A stretch of 64,000 bases of DNA from Iodobacter ciconiae (GCF_003952345.1 NZ_CP034433.1:2542001-2606000); one strand, 5' to 3'; shown: positions 27,424 to 37,808, counted from the first letter of the stretch. Program-made: numbers and translations. Notes: generated by a model from the letters alone, not told the origin.

Positions 27424-29544
27424 ATGTCGCATCCTCTCACCGCAAAACTAAACCCTGAACAGGCCGCAGCCGTTGAATTACCCCCGGAACATGCGCTTAT
27501 TCTTGCGGGCGCTGGCAGTGGAAAAACCAGTGTGCTCACTACCCGTATTGCCTGGCTTTTATCAACAGGGCAATGCAGCCCGGCCGGTTTATTATCTGTT
27601 ACTTTTACCAATAAAGCCGCCAAGGAAATGCTCTTACGTATTACTTCAATGATGCCGCTTAATCCCCGTGGATTATGGATAGGTACATTTCATGGTTTAT
27701 GTAATCGCATGCTGCGTTTACATTGGCGCGATGCCGGCTTACCCGAAACTTTTGCAATTTTAGATTCTGCCGAGCAACTGTCTCTAATTAAACGTATTTT
27801 GAAAGCTTTAAATATTGATGATGAAAAATATCCGGCAAAAGTTGTTCAGCAATATATTAATGGCCATAAAGAAAATGGCCGCAGAGCCAGTGATGTAGAC
27901 GCATGGGATGATTATTCGCGCATGCTGCGATTAATTTATGAAGAATATGAGAAGCAATGCCAACGGGAAGGCGTTGCTGATTTCTCTGAATTATTACTGC
28001 GCTGCTACGAATTACTTTCTAAAAATGAATCATTACGAACCCATTATCAAAGCCGTTTCCGCCATATTTTAGTTGATGAATTTCAAGACACAAATAAACT
28101 GCAATACGCTTGGTTAAAGCTTTTAGCCGGCCAGCATAATGCACTATTTGCCGTAGGAGATGATGATCAATCTATTTACGCATTCCGTGGTGCCAATGTA
28201 GGGAATATGCATGATTTTCAAAGCGATTTTTCTGTAAAACATGTAATTCGTTTAGAGCAAAACTACCGCTCCCAAGGCAATATTCTAGATGCTGCCAATG
28301 CCGTTATTAGTCATAACAAAAATCGTTTAGGCAAAGAATTATGGACGAGCGAGCCCGCTGGCGAACCAATTCGTGTATTTGAAGCTGCAACCGATTTTGA
28401 AGAAGCGGCTTTTATTGTAGAAGAAGCACAGACCCTGATGAGAGAAGGCGCAGCAGCTCGCGACATTGCCATTCTTTATCGCGCCAACGCCCAATCACGT
28501 GTTATTGAGCATGCTCTGTTTACCGCAGGTGTGCCCTACCGGGTGTATGGTGGCTTACGCTTTTTTGAGCGCCAGGAAATCAAACATGCTTTGGCCTATT
28601 TACGGCTTATAGCCAATCCGGGAGACGATAACGCCCTGCTGCGCGTGATCAACTTCCCCACCCGGGGCATTGGTGCGCGCACAATAGAAAGTATCCAGGA
28701 AACCGCCCAGCATGCCGGAACAACGCTTTGGCAAGCAGCCTGCTCCGGAGCCGCCGGACGCGGGGCTGCAGCGGTCAGGAAGTTTGCAGAAATAATCGAA
28801 AGCATGCGCTCACAAGCCACCGGTCTTGCCATGCCAGAACTAGTTGACATGATGCTTGATCTGTCTGGCCTACGCGCCCATTATCAGGCAGACAAAGAAG
28901 GTGAAGAGCGGCTTGCCAACCTGGGTGAGCTCATTAATGCAGCCACCAGTTTTGTTCAGGAAGATGAAAACAATCTGATCGCCTTCCTGTCCCACGCCAG
29001 CCTTGAAGCGGGCGATCATCAGGCAGGCGCGCATGAAGAAGCTCTGCAGCTGATGACTGTACACGCCTCCAAAGGGCTGGAATTTCATGCGGTATTTTTA
29101 TGTGGCCTTGAGGAGGGCTTATTCCCGCACGACAACAGCATGAATGATGCCAGCGCAGTAGAAGAAGAACGCCGCCTGATGTATGTTGCCATTACCCGGG
29201 CTCGCCGCCGCCTTTACATTACCCTGGCACAAAGTCGTATGCTGCACGGGCAGACACGATACGCCGTAGCCAGCCGCTTTATGCAGGAAATTCCACAGCA
29301 GCTGCTAAAATTCCTGAATCGCGGCTACGCGCCGCAAGGCTATTCTGGTCCGGCTGCCGTTGCTGGCAAAGCCCCTACTCCCGAGCATGGACTTGCCATT
29401 GGCATGAATGTAGAGCACCCCAAGTTTGGTAAGGGCGTCATTACAGATCATGAAGGCGGGGCAAGTGGCAACGTGCAGGTCAATTTTGCAACGGCAGGAT
29501 CGAAATGGTTGGCAGTAGCCTATGCCAAACTAAAAGTACTTTGA
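27424..29544 (+). CDS. uvrD: DNA helicase II
   Basis: A 706-residue superfamily 1 helicase with all motifs: Walker A AGAGSGKTSV near residue 29, TFTNKAAKEM (Ia), LVDEFQDTN (II), VGDDDQSIYAFRGA (III), EQNYRS (IV), MTVHASKGLEF (V) and VAITRARRRLYI (VI). It ends with a UvrD/PcrA-type Tudor-like tail (GMNVEHPKFGKGVI). It unwinds DNA 3' to 5' in nucleotide excision and mismatch repair. Length matches UvrD (about 720). Confidence 0.95.
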   Translation: MSHPLTAKLNPEQAAAVELPPEHALILAGAGSGKTSVLTTRIAWLLSTGQCSPAGLLSVTFTNKAAKEMLLRITSMMPLNPRGLWIGTFHGLCNRMLRLHWRDAGLPETFAILDSAEQLSLIKRILKALNIDDEKYPAKVVQQYINGHKENGRRASDVDAWDDYSRMLRLIYEEYEKQCQREGVADFSELLLRCYELLSKNESLRTHYQSRFRHILVDEFQDTNKLQYAWLKLLAGQHNALFAVGDDDQSIYAFRGANVGNMHDFQSDFSVKHVIRLEQNYRSQGNILDAANAVISHNKNRLGKELWTSEPAGEPIRVFEAATDFEEAAFIVEEAQTLMREGAAARDIAILYRANAQSRVIEHALFTAGVPYRVYGGLRFFERQEIKHALAYLRLIANPGDDNALLRVINFPTRGIGARTIESIQETAQHAGTTLWQAACSGAAGRGAAAVRKFAEIIESMRSQATGLAMPELVDMMLDLSGLRAHYQADKEGEERLANLGELINAATSFVQEDENNLIAFLSHASLEAGDHQAGAHEEALQLMTVHASKGLEFHAVFLCGLEEGLFPHDNSMNDASAVEEERRLMYVAITRARRRLYITLAQSRMLHGQTRYAVASRFMQEIPQQLLKFLNRGYAPQGYSGPAAVAGKAPTPEHGLAIGMNVEHPKFGKGVITDHEGGASGNVQVNFATAGSKWLAVAYAKLKVL

Positions 29545-29655
29545 TGCTTTAAGCTCAAAGTTGGCAAGCAAACAGCAAATCCTGTTTGCTTACTGACTCA
29601 ATTGAGTTCTACACCCTGTCCACAGTAAAACATGGCAGGATTAATGCGCTTTATC

Positions 29656-31363
29656 ATGGACAGTACGCCTCAAATCATGGCTGAAAAAATAAGTGCCTTC
29701 TCGGTTATCTCATCAGCCACTGCTAAGCGCAAAGCGACTAACAGCCCCCCGATGTTGCCACTTTACGCGTGTTGATCATCGATCCTATTGCAGAGACAAG
29801 ACGCAATATCAGCATGACGCTGGGGCAATACGGAACCAGTCACATCGACCATGCCAGCAATAGCACCGAAGCCTTAGCCAGCATGAAAAAACTTAAATAC
29901 GAGCTGATTCTTTGCGAATATGATCTAGGAAAAGGTCAGGATGGTTTGTTTTTATTTGATGAAGCAAGGCGGCTTGATCTACTCAAAACCTCCTCCATTT
30001 TTATCGTCATCTCCGCCGAACGGCAGGCCCAAAAAGTACTGGGTGCCGCCGAGCAATCTCCCGATGCTATTTTGCTCAAACCTTTCACTGGAGAAATGCT
30101 CTACAGCCGGGTGTTCAGCGTTTTGCAAAAGAAAATACGTTTTAAGTTGGTTGATGAAGCCATCATGGCGCATGATTTTTTAACTGCAATTCAACTTTGC
30201 AGCAAGGCAGCCAATACCAGAGCCGAATACACTCAGGATTTTTTACGCTTAAAAATTCATTTATTGCTGCGTATCAGCGATTGGGTCAGTGTGCGGGATC
30301 AATGCCGACAACTATTGGTGGAGCAAGAATTACCATGGGCTAAAATAGCTCTGGGTAAATCACTTTACCAACTCAAAAGCTATCCGGAAGCGTTAACCGT
30401 CTTTAAAACAATCATTAACGAGCACAAGCACTCCCTGGAAGCCTACGACTGGCTTGCACGCACACAGCAGGCTATAGGCGAAGATGCCGCAGCACAAGAA
30501 ACACTCAAACAGGCGATTCATAAATCACCCTTTGTCGCAAGCAGGCAGCGCCAACTAGGTGAAGTGGCACTTAAAAGCGGAGATTTAGCTACCGCCGAAA
30601 GTGCCTTGCTGGAAACCGTTAAAATTGCCCGGCACTCATTTGTACGTAATCCTGCTGATTATGGCCTGCTAGCAGATGTGCAGATCAGCCGCGGCAATGT
30701 GAGTGCGGCAAAACTCACTGTAGAAGAAATCCGCAAGGATTTTAAAGACCCACAGGTGAATGTGCTCGCCGATGCGCTAGATGCAGATATCTATATGCAT
30801 CAGGGCGAACCAGAAAAAGCACAGAACCAGCTTAAAACAGCATTAAACCAACTCGCTCAGCTAACCCTCCCCCTTCTGCCATAGTAGGCATGGCACTTGC
30901 TAAAGCCTGTTTTAATCAGCAGCAAGAAGCCCTTGCAGAGGTCGTGGTCCGTGATTTACTCAGAAACAGCCACGATGATCTAAACCTTGCGGCAAAGATA
31001 ACCACGCTTTACCGCCAGCACGGCCATCAGGATCAGGCCGAGCAACTTATCAAAGAAAACAGCGCCAGCATTGTGGCACTCAATAATGAAGCCGTAAAAA
31101 TGGCCCGCAGCGGAGACCTGGCTGGTGCCGCAGAGCTATTTATCCGGGCGGCAACTGATATGCCCGGCAATATACAAGTGCTGCTCAACACTGTAAATGC
31201 CCTGCTTGCCTATTCCAATCAACATGGCTGGCACCAAGAGTGGATGCAACTCAGTCATAATTACCTGCTGCGCATTCATAATTTGGATCCCGGCAATGGA
31301 CGCGGTTTGCAATTACGAGAGTTTTTCCGTAAAACAAAACAACGTTATGATATTAGCGAGTAA
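29656..31363 (+). pseudogene. Response regulator with TPR domain, broken by two -1 frameshifts at C-tracts
   Basis: Three frames read as one protein. ATG 29656 (MDSTPQIMAEK) runs to a C6 tract at 29745-29750. The receiver and TPR part (VLIIDPIAETRR to LAQLTL) follows in the next frame to a stop at 30884. The rest (MALAKACFNQQQEALAEVV to the end) lies in the third frame from about 30875 to 31363. Adding one C at each tract (the second is C5 near 30872) restores one open frame of 569 residues, the usual size for receiver-TPR proteins. The receiver keeps its Lys (LLKPF), but the phosphoacceptor position appears as Glu (CEYDLG, codon 29916). Either a homopolymer sequencing error or true inactivation. 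Confidence 0.75.
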
Positions 31364-31496
31364 ACCCACCACTGAATTAATCAATCATTAGCAAAAACCA
31401 AAATGCAACTCTACAATAGGGAAGAAGCCACAGTAGTGTTTGCTTTCAATACTGCAATAGCAAGAAACAGAGCTAAAATTAACAAGGGATAAAACC

Positions 31497-31796
31497 ATGC
31501 AAACCAGCACCAAAATTGACGATCATAAAGGCCGTATTATGCTAAATGGCAATTTTACGTTTGAATCGCATCGCGAATTCAAGCAAGCCACTACTGCAGC
31601 ACTGGAAACCCCGGGCCTGACCGAGCTCGAAATGGATTTCGGAGCAGTTGACTATATGGACTCTGCAGCCCTGGGCATGCTGCTGCTCCTTAACGAGAGA
31701 GCCAATGGCCGTAAAGTGACTTTAATCAACTGCAGGGGCACTGTTAAGGCAGTATTGGAAATTGCCAATTTTGGTAAAATATTCGAAATAAAATAA
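31497..31796 (+). CDS. STAS-domain protein (anti-sigma factor antagonist-like)
   Basis: A 99-residue single STAS domain: GRIMLNGNFTFESHREFKQ (strand-helix start), then VDYMDSAALGMLLLL, where Ser56 in DSAALG is the usual phosphorylation site, and a C-terminal ALEIANFGKIFEI-like end. Such proteins switch partners by Ser phosphorylation and de-phosphorylation. It lies 133 bp after the response-regulator/TPR gene on the same strand, so the two may belong to one signalling pathway. No anti-sigma kinase lies nearby. Confidence 0.9.
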   Translation: MQTSTKIDDHKGRIMLNGNFTFESHREFKQATTAALETPGLTELEMDFGAVDYMDSAALGMLLLLNERANGRKVTLINCRGTVKAVLEIANFGKIFEIK

Positions 31797-31800
31797 TAAA

Positions 31801-31839
31801 AAAAGAGCACCGCATATTTAATTAATACGGTGCTCTTTT
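31801..31839. terminator. Bidirectional terminator between convergent genes
   Basis: AAAAGAGCACCG and CGGTGCTCTTTT form a perfect 12-bp stem with A-tract and T-tract flanks, so it can serve both the STAS gene (+) and the AI-2E family gene (-). Confidence 0.85.
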
Positions 31840-31847
31840 AGCATCTT

Positions 31848-32912
31848 TTAAACCTTATTTATTGCAGGACCTCCTTTCACCCAGCTTCCCAGCAAGGCAT
31901 AACACACCGCTAATAAAGTAGGGCCTAAAAAAACACCCAGTAAACCAAAAGACAGGGCCCCGCCCAAAACACCAAATAAAATTAAAATAAAGGGTAAATC
32001 ACTTTCTTTACCAATAAAAAGCGGTTTCACCACATTATCTGCGGTCCCCACCACAAAGATCATCCAGATTGCCATGAAAACAGCCCAGCCTGTGTGTCCT
32101 TGATAATAAAGCCATGCCGCAGCCGGCAATCCAATTAGCCCGGGGCCCCCCGGCAAAATAGAAAGAAAACAACTTGCAAAGCCCAAAGTTAGAGAATTAG
32201 GCACGCCCGCAATAAAGAAACTGAACCAAGCCAGAACGCCCTGTACCAAAGCTGTTCCTAAAAAGCCATAAACAACCCCCCTGATTGTACCTGCAGCTAC
32301 ATTTAATAACGATTCTGCTTTTTCTCCGGCAATGCGCCACATCATGCCTTTTAACCAGGCAGCAGCCCGTTCTCCATGTAGATAAAAGAAAAAAGCCACA
32401 ATTAAACTTAAAGCCAGTAATAAAAATCCGCCGCCCACAATACCGCCAAAGCGTAATAAACCTGATGCAATTGGGCCACTAAAGCCTCGTACACGCTCTA
32501 ATAAAGCCGGATCACCCTGGCCAAGCTTCAACCAGAAACCATTAATCCACTCACCCAGATAAGGAAAAGTACTAATCCAGGCTGGTAGATCCGGCCAGCC
32601 CACCTGAAACTGTAAACTCATAGTTTTAATTAATGAGCCAGCCTGGCTGGCAAATTCAAACCCAGCCATTAAAAGGGGTAAAACTAAGAATGTCAGCAAA
32701 GCCGTAATAAAAAGTAGTGCCGCAATAAAACGACTCCCTCTGCAAAACCTCACTAAATATTGATAAGGCTTCCAGGTGGTATACACCAAAATGGCCGCCC
32801 AAATGACAGAAGCAAGAAATGGGGCCATAATCATTAAGCCCAGCCAAATCAAAGCCCCCACCGCTATAATTGCAGCCAGAGGCTCAATTAAATCAGAACT
32901 ACGTATACGCAT
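31848..32912 (-). CDS. AI-2E family transporter (TqsA/PerM-like)
   Basis: A 354-residue inner membrane protein with about eight hydrophobic segments, in the paired pattern of the AI-2E/UPF0118 family. Conserved stretches include ALVQGVLAWFSFFIAGVPNS in the middle and LPGGPGLIGLPAAAWLY, then VVGTADNVVKPLFIGK, near the C-terminus. Members export AI-2, ions or small molecules; which one cannot be told here. It ends at the shared terminator and starts 48 bp before a stretch without genes. Confidence 0.9.
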   Translation of the reverse strand: MRIRSSDLIEPLAAIIAVGALIWLGLMIMAPFLASVIWAAILVYTTWKPYQYLVRFCRGSRFIAALLFITALLTFLVLPLLMAGFEFASQAGSLIKTMSLQFQVGWPDLPAWISTFPYLGEWINGFWLKLGQGDPALLERVRGFSGPIASGLLRFGGIVGGGFLLLALSLIVAFFFYLHGERAAAWLKGMMWRIAGEKAESLLNVAAGTIRGVVYGFLGTALVQGVLAWFSFFIAGVPNSLTLGFASCFLSILPGGPGLIGLPAAAWLYYQGHTGWAVFMAIWMIFVVGTADNVVKPLFIGKESDLPFILILFGVLGGALSFGLLGVFLGPTLLAVCYALLGSWVKGGPAINKV

Positions 32913-32960
32913 ATCACTCGCCTTTAACCATTCGAAATGGGCCTTCCCAGCATACCCCTA

Positions 32961-33360
32961 AATAGACTCAGTGCCCCTTACATATTGCCCAACAATCTTC
33001 CTCTTTGTTACTTTTTGGCTTTTAGAATCGAGTCTGTCCTTAAAATACACGAAGCCTGGCAAGCTTCTGTATGAATCAGTCCCGGGTCAACTTACACCCA
33101 CTTTTATATCAAATTATTTTACCCGGGTATTATCAAAGGATAATATATTGGAAAAAGCAGATTTATACCAATGCAGAGATAGTAAAAAAATAAATCGTAA
33201 AGTCATAATTATTTAATCTTAAAAAGATAAATCATATAAATTTATGCAAAAGACATATTAATTCAGAATATCCCGCCTATTTTTGGTATACAACCTTTCG
33301 CAATCGCTGCAACGCTGTCTTATTCTGAATAAACAGCTTAAAAATTAAAACCAGCCCGGT
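32961..33360. other. AT-rich intergenic region, no supported gene
   Basis: About 400 bp of low-GC sequence. An 81-codon frame at 32971-33216 has no recognisable similarity, no good ribosome-binding site and an unusual composition, so it is not called. No tRNA or repeat was recognised. Confidence 0.5.
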
Positions 33361-33663
33361 TTAGTCATAATATAAATGAGAAAATTTTTTAGACTGAGCA
33401 ATTAACCCAGACACAATCACAGCGGCTTCATGACGGCCAGCAGTTGTATTAATTACGCTACAGTTGTCTTCTAATGCCGCATGAACCTCGCAAGCCAAAT
33501 GAAACAGTAAGGTTTCTTCCTTAAATGGAGCAGTTGAAAGGTAGTAATTAATTTCATCAACAATATGATCCGCTAATTCATTTGAGTCTTGTACCGGGGA
33601 TGTCAAAATACGTTCATATAAACGCACGCCGATCACGCCAAGCGCAAACAGCTGGGTGGGCAT
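33361..33663 (-). CDS. Hypothetical protein
   Basis: A 100-residue acidic cytoplasmic protein (MPTQLFALGVIGVRLYERIL...) that I do not recognise. It looks helical, with no signal peptide or membrane span. A plausible AGGAG ribosome-binding site (AGGAGTTTTAATT before ATG) supports translation. It stands alone in an AT-rich region. Confidence 0.55.
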   Translation of the reverse strand: MPTQLFALGVIGVRLYERILTSPVQDSNELADHIVDEINYYLSTAPFKEETLLFHLACEVHAALEDNCSVINTTAGRHEAAVIVSGLIAQSKKFSHLYYD

Positions 33664-34056
33664 AATTAAAACTCCTATTTCATAAAGATTAATCCACTCT
33701 AGCCTTTACTAAACCCAGCACTTACCCCTCCCGTCGGATGGTGATTTCCAAATACAGGAGACACCTATGAAACACTAGAATCTATTGATGTTTGATTTCC
33801 GGCCGCCTTGGCTACAATTTTAGGACTGGGTTGAAAAACAACCAGTTACTACTATCTGATGCCCCTTCGTAATCACAGTCCATTACACTTCCAACAAGGT
33901 TATATAAAAACTTATACAGAGAAAAACATGAGCAAACGCTATAAACTCCATTCATTTATACTGGCAAACCAGCCTGCAGCCAGATTACAGAAACGCTGTT
34001 AAAAACAGCCTGCTATGAACACAACGTGCAAATAAAATTAGTAAAAAGGAAGTTCT
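33664..34056. other. Leader region of the gap-arsJ pair
   Basis: About 390 bp without a proper gene. It contains a three-codon minigene (ATGAAACACTAG) at about 33767 behind a strong CAGGAG site, and a 24-codon frame at 33928 starting MSKRYKLHSF. Neither is recognised. No ArsR-type regulator gene is present here. The region must hold the gap promoter. Confidence 0.45.
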
Positions 34057-35061
34057 ATGAGCATCAAAGTAGGTATTAACGGCTTTGGCCGTATGGGACG
34101 CTTAACCCTGCGCGCCGCTTGGGGCTGGCCCGATATTGAGTTTGTGCAAATCAACGATCCGGCTGGCGACGCGGCCACCTTGGCCCATTTGCTTAACTTT
34201 GATTCGGTACACGGCCGCTTTGCGCAAAATGCGGAAGCAATCAATGATGAAATTGTGATTGGCGAGCAGCGGATTAAAGTCAGCCACAATAAGGCAATTG
34301 GCGACACCGACTGGTCGGGCTGCGATGTGGTGATCGAAGCCTCGGGCAAAATGCGTAAAGTAGAATTGCTGCAAGCCTATCTGGATCAAGGTGTAAAACG
34401 TATCGTTGTCACCGCGCCAGTCAAAGAAGCAGGTGTCTTAAATGTAGTGGTTGGAGTGAATCATCACCTCTATAACCCAGCCCTGCATCGCATTGTGACT
34501 GCAGCCAGCTGCACCACCAACTGCTTGGCCCCCGTCGTCAAAGTGATTCACGAGCAACTTGGCATCCGCCATGGCAGCATGACCACCATTCATGATCTGA
34601 CCAATACCCAAACCATTATCGATGCGCCGCACAAAGATCTGCGCCGCGCCCGCGCTTGCGGCACCAGCCTGATTCCCACCTCCACCGGATCGGCCACCGC
34701 CATTACCGAAATTTTCCCTGAGCTAAAGGGCCGCTTAAACGGCCATGCCGTGCGCGTGCCTTTAACCAATGCATCGCTCACCGATTGTGTATTCGAGCTA
34801 GAACGCGCCACCACCATTGAAGAAGTCAACGGCCTGCTGAAAGCCGCATCCGAAACCTACCTGAAAGATATTCTGGGCTATGAAGAGCGCCCACTGGTAT
34901 CAATCGACTACCGAGGCGATGCCCGCTCATCCATCATCGACGCACTCTCTACCATGGTGATCAATAGCACGCAGCTCAAGCTCTACGCTTGGTACGACAA
35001 TGAATGGGGCTATGTAAATCGCACGGCAGAGTTGGTAAGGCTGATGGGAAGAGATTTATAA
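34057..35061 (+). CDS. gap: ArsJ-associated glyceraldehyde-3-phosphate dehydrogenase
   Basis: A 334-residue type [18 protein letters not shown] (NAD-binding Rossmann loop), the active-site Cys in [11 protein letters not shown] near residue 150, the catalytic His in the [11 protein letters not shown] region, and [11 protein letters not shown] at the C-terminus. Followed 145 bp later by arsJ. In described ArsJ systems this enzyme forms 1-arseno-3-phosphoglycerate from arsenate and glyceraldehyde 3-phosphate, which ArsJ then exports. The GAPDH call is certain; the arsenate role follows from the neighbour. Confidence 0.93.
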   Translation: MSIKVGINGFGRMGRLTLRAAWGWPDIEFVQINDPAGDAATLAHLLNFDSVHGRFAQNAEAINDEIVIGEQRIKVSHNKAIGDTDWSGCDVVIEASGKMRKVELLQAYLDQGVKRIVVTAPVKEAGVLNVVVGVNHHLYNPALHRIVTAASCTTNCLAPVVKVIHEQLGIRHGSMTTIHDLTNTQTIIDAPHKDLRRARACGTSLIPTSTGSATAITEIFPELKGRLNGHAVRVPLTNASLTDCVFELERATTIEEVNGLLKAASETYLKDILGYEERPLVSIDYRGDARSSIIDALSTMVINSTQLKLYAWYDNEWGYVNRTAELVRLMGRDL

Positions 35062-35075
35062 ACAAAGATTGCGAT

Positions 35076-35140
35076 CAAAACCCACTATTGAACCACGGAG
35101 GCCAAACAGAACAAGGAGTTTCACGGAGAAAAACAAGCGA
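35076..35140. repeat. Half copy of the MITE-like element between gap and arsJ
   Basis: AAAACCCACTATTGAACCACGGAG (in parts) followed by GTTTCACGGAGAAAAACAAG, matching the left arm of the element at 5011. It lies within the gap-arsJ spacer, upstream of the arsJ ribosome-binding site. Confidence 0.6.
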
Positions 35141-35206
35141 CGAATGAGGCTGTTTTCTTCGGTTTTTTTGTATTTAAATAGCGACCTATCCCAACTTGGA
35201 TCCCCC

Positions 35207-36412
35207 ATGCTCTCCCCGCAAATTCGCCAATATCTAATTATCACCGGTAATTACTGGACCTTTACCCTCACCGATGGGGCGCTGCGGATGTTGGTGGTTT
35301 TGCATTTTCATCAGCTTGGCTTTTCTCCGCTAAGCTTAGCCATGCTGTTTTTGTTTTATGAAATTTTTGGTGTGATCACCAATCTAATCGGGGGCTGGTT
35401 GGGCGCTCGCATTGGCTTAAATAAAACCATGAATATCGGCCTTGGCCTGCAAGTTATCGCCCTATTGGCGCTCACCGTGCCCACTACCATGCTCACCGTA
35501 CTTTGGGTGATGGCGGCGCAAGCCCTATCAGGGATAGCCAAAGATTTAAATAAAATGAGCGCCAAAAGCAGTATTAAAACGCTGGTGCCCGCAGGGGCAG
35601 AAGGCAAGCTTTATCAATGGGTGGCTCTGTTAACCGGCTCTAAAAATGCACTAAAAGGCGTGGGATTTTTTCTAGGCGGAGTTTTGCTCACCCTGCTTGG
35701 TTTTAGCGGCGCTGTGCTGCTGATGGCGAGCTTATTACTATTGGTATGGCTAGGCAGTGTGATTACGCTTAAACAAGACTTAGGCAAGGCAAAAAATAAG
35801 CCCAAGTTCAGCGAGATTTTTTCTAAGAGCAGGTCGGTGAATATTTTATCCGCGGCGCGACTTTTTTTATTTGGTGCACGCGATGTATGGTTTGTAGTGG
35901 CACTGCCGGTGTTTTTATCGCAAACACTGGGCTGGAGTCACCTTGATGTCGGCTCATTCTTTGCAGTATGGGTGATTGCTTATGGCGTAGTGCAATCCCT
36001 TGCTCCCTATCTAACCGGCAAAAAATCCGGTCAAGTCCCCGATGGGAAAAGCGCCTCTATCTGGGCCTTAGCACTAGCCCTTGCAGCAGCAGGCATCGCG
36101 ATAGCCATGAGCCACGAGCAACATTTGCAAGCTATCATTATTGGGGGCTTACTCCTATTTGGCGTTTTATTTGCCATTAATTCATCGCTACACAGTTATT
36201 TAATTGTTAGCTACGCCAAAGATGACGGCGCATCGCTCGATGTTGGTTTTTACTACATGAGTAATGCCATGGGGCGCTTACTAGGCACCGTGTTATCTGG
36301 CTGGGCATTTCAACTTGCTGGTCTCATAGCGTGCTTATGGATTTCTGCGATATTTATAATAATCGCATCACTCATTTCCACAGCACTGCCACGAAATAAC
36401 ACGAATAAGTAA
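35207..36412 (+). CDS. arsJ: Organoarsenical efflux MFS transporter ArsJ
   Basis: The frame is open further upstream, but ATG 35207 with GGA 6 bp upstream gives a 401-residue major facilitator with about twelve spans. The start LSPQIRQYLIITGNYWTFTL, LFYEIFGVITNLIGGWLGAR, LNKMSAKSSIK and LTGSKNALKGVGFFLGG are ArsJ-specific stretches (each quoted separately). It exports 1-arseno-3-phosphoglycerate, which breaks down outside to arsenate, so together with gap it confers arsenate resistance. No arsC, arsB or arsR is in the window. Confidence 0.92.
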   Translation: MLSPQIRQYLIITGNYWTFTLTDGALRMLVVLHFHQLGFSPLSLAMLFLFYEIFGVITNLIGGWLGARIGLNKTMNIGLGLQVIALLALTVPTTMLTVLWVMAAQALSGIAKDLNKMSAKSSIKTLVPAGAEGKLYQWVALLTGSKNALKGVGFFLGGVLLTLLGFSGAVLLMASLLLLVWLGSVITLKQDLGKAKNKPKFSEIFSKSRSVNILSAARLFLFGARDVWFVVALPVFLSQTLGWSHLDVGSFFAVWVIAYGVVQSLAPYLTGKKSGQVPDGKSASIWALALALAAAGIAIAMSHEQHLQAIIIGGLLLFGVLFAINSSLHSYLIVSYAKDDGASLDVGFYYMSNAMGRLLGTVLSGWAFQLAGLIACLWISAIFIIIASLISTALPRNNTNK

Positions 36413-36481
36413 GGAAGTTACTTGCGCTGCCCAAATTTTCTCAATTGCACTGATACTTGATTTTCTTCCACGCAAAGCAAA

Positions 36482-36508
36482 ACCCCCGCCTCTTTCGAGT
36501 ACGGGGGT
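36482..36508 (-). terminator. rRNA operon terminator
   Basis: On the minus strand, ACCCCCG and CGGGGGT form a 7-bp GC-rich stem followed by TTTTGCTTTG, about 45 bp after the 5S gene. It also lies 70 bp beyond the convergent arsJ stop. Confidence 0.8.
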
Positions 36509-36551
36509 CTTGTTTACATCACGTGCGAATCTTTGATTCGCTCAGTAAAGG

Positions 36552-36666
36552 TGTCTGGCAATGACCTACTTTCACACAGGTATCTGCACTATCATCGGCG
36601 CTAAGGTGTTTCACTGTCCTGTTCGGGATGGGAAGGAGTGGGACCACCTCGCTATGGTCGCCAGAC
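36552..36666 (-). rRNA. rrf: 5S ribosomal RNA
   Basis: Reads GTCTGGCGACCATAGCGAGG from the 5' end on the minus strand and ends CATTGCCAGACAC, with the ends complementary. It contains the conserved CCCATCCCGAACAGGACAGT stretch. Length is about 115 nt; ends are approximate. Confidence 0.95.
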
Positions 36667-37137
36667 TTTAACGGGGTAACTCGTTGTGTGTATTGCTCCA
36701 CAACGCGTTCAGTTCAATAGAAGAAGTAATGTCTTACATTTCAAATCTAGTTTTCTAATCTGGGTAGATTATACCGTCGCGCACACGCGTCTCAGGTTAT
36801 AGGATCAAGCCTTACGGGCAATTAGTATCGGTTAGCTTAACGCATTACTGCGCTTCCACACCCGACCTATCAACGTCCTGGTCTCGAACGACCCTTTAAA
36901 AGGCTTAAAGCCTTGGGGAAATCTCATCTTGAGGCGAGTTTCGCGCTTAGATGCTTTCAGCGCTTATCTCTTCCAGATTTAGCTACCCGGCGATGCCACT
37001 GGCGTGACAACCGGTACACCAGAGATCTGTCCACTCCGGTCCTCTCGTACTAGGAGCAGCCCCCCTCAAATTTCCAACGCCCACTGCAGATAGGGACCAA
37101 ACTGTCTCACGACGTTTTGAACCCAGCTCACGTACCA

Positions 37138-37170
<33 letters not shown>

Positions 37171-37175
37171 GGCTA

Positions 37176-37225
<50 letters not shown>

Positions 37226-37244
37226 ATGTGAACTCTTGGGCGGA

Positions 37245-37300
<56 letters not shown>

Positions 37301-37436
37301 AGAACCACCGGATCACTATGTCCTGCTTTCGCACCTGCTCGACTTGTCTGTCTCGCAGTTAAGCCGCCTTATGCCATTACACTATCAGTACGATGTCCGA
37401 CCGTACCTAGGCGACCTTCGAGCTCCTCCGTTACAA

Positions 37437-37467
<31 letters not shown>

Positions 37468-37734
37468 TACCATGCACGGTCCCCGATCCGGATAACGGAC
37501 CAAGGTTAGAACCTCAAAGGGGTCAGGGTGGTATTTCAAGGTCGGCTCCACGCAGACTAGCGTCCACGCTTCATAGCCTCCCACCTATCCTACACAAACC
37601 ACTTCAAAGTCCAATGCAAAGCTACAGTAAAGGTTCACGGGGTCTTTCCGTCTAGCAGCGGGGAGATTGCATCTTCACAAACATTTCAACTTCGCTGAGT
37701 CTCAGGAGGAGACAGTAGGGCCATCGTTACGCCA

Positions 37735-37808
<74 letters not shown>

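Noticed and set aside
32971..33216. An 81-codon frame in AT-rich intergenic DNA
   Set aside because: No recognisable similarity, poor ribosome-binding site and composition like the non-coding surroundings.
33664..34056. A remnant arsR gene upstream of gap
   Set aside because: No helix-turn-helix or ArsR-type Cys motif is found in any frame of this region.
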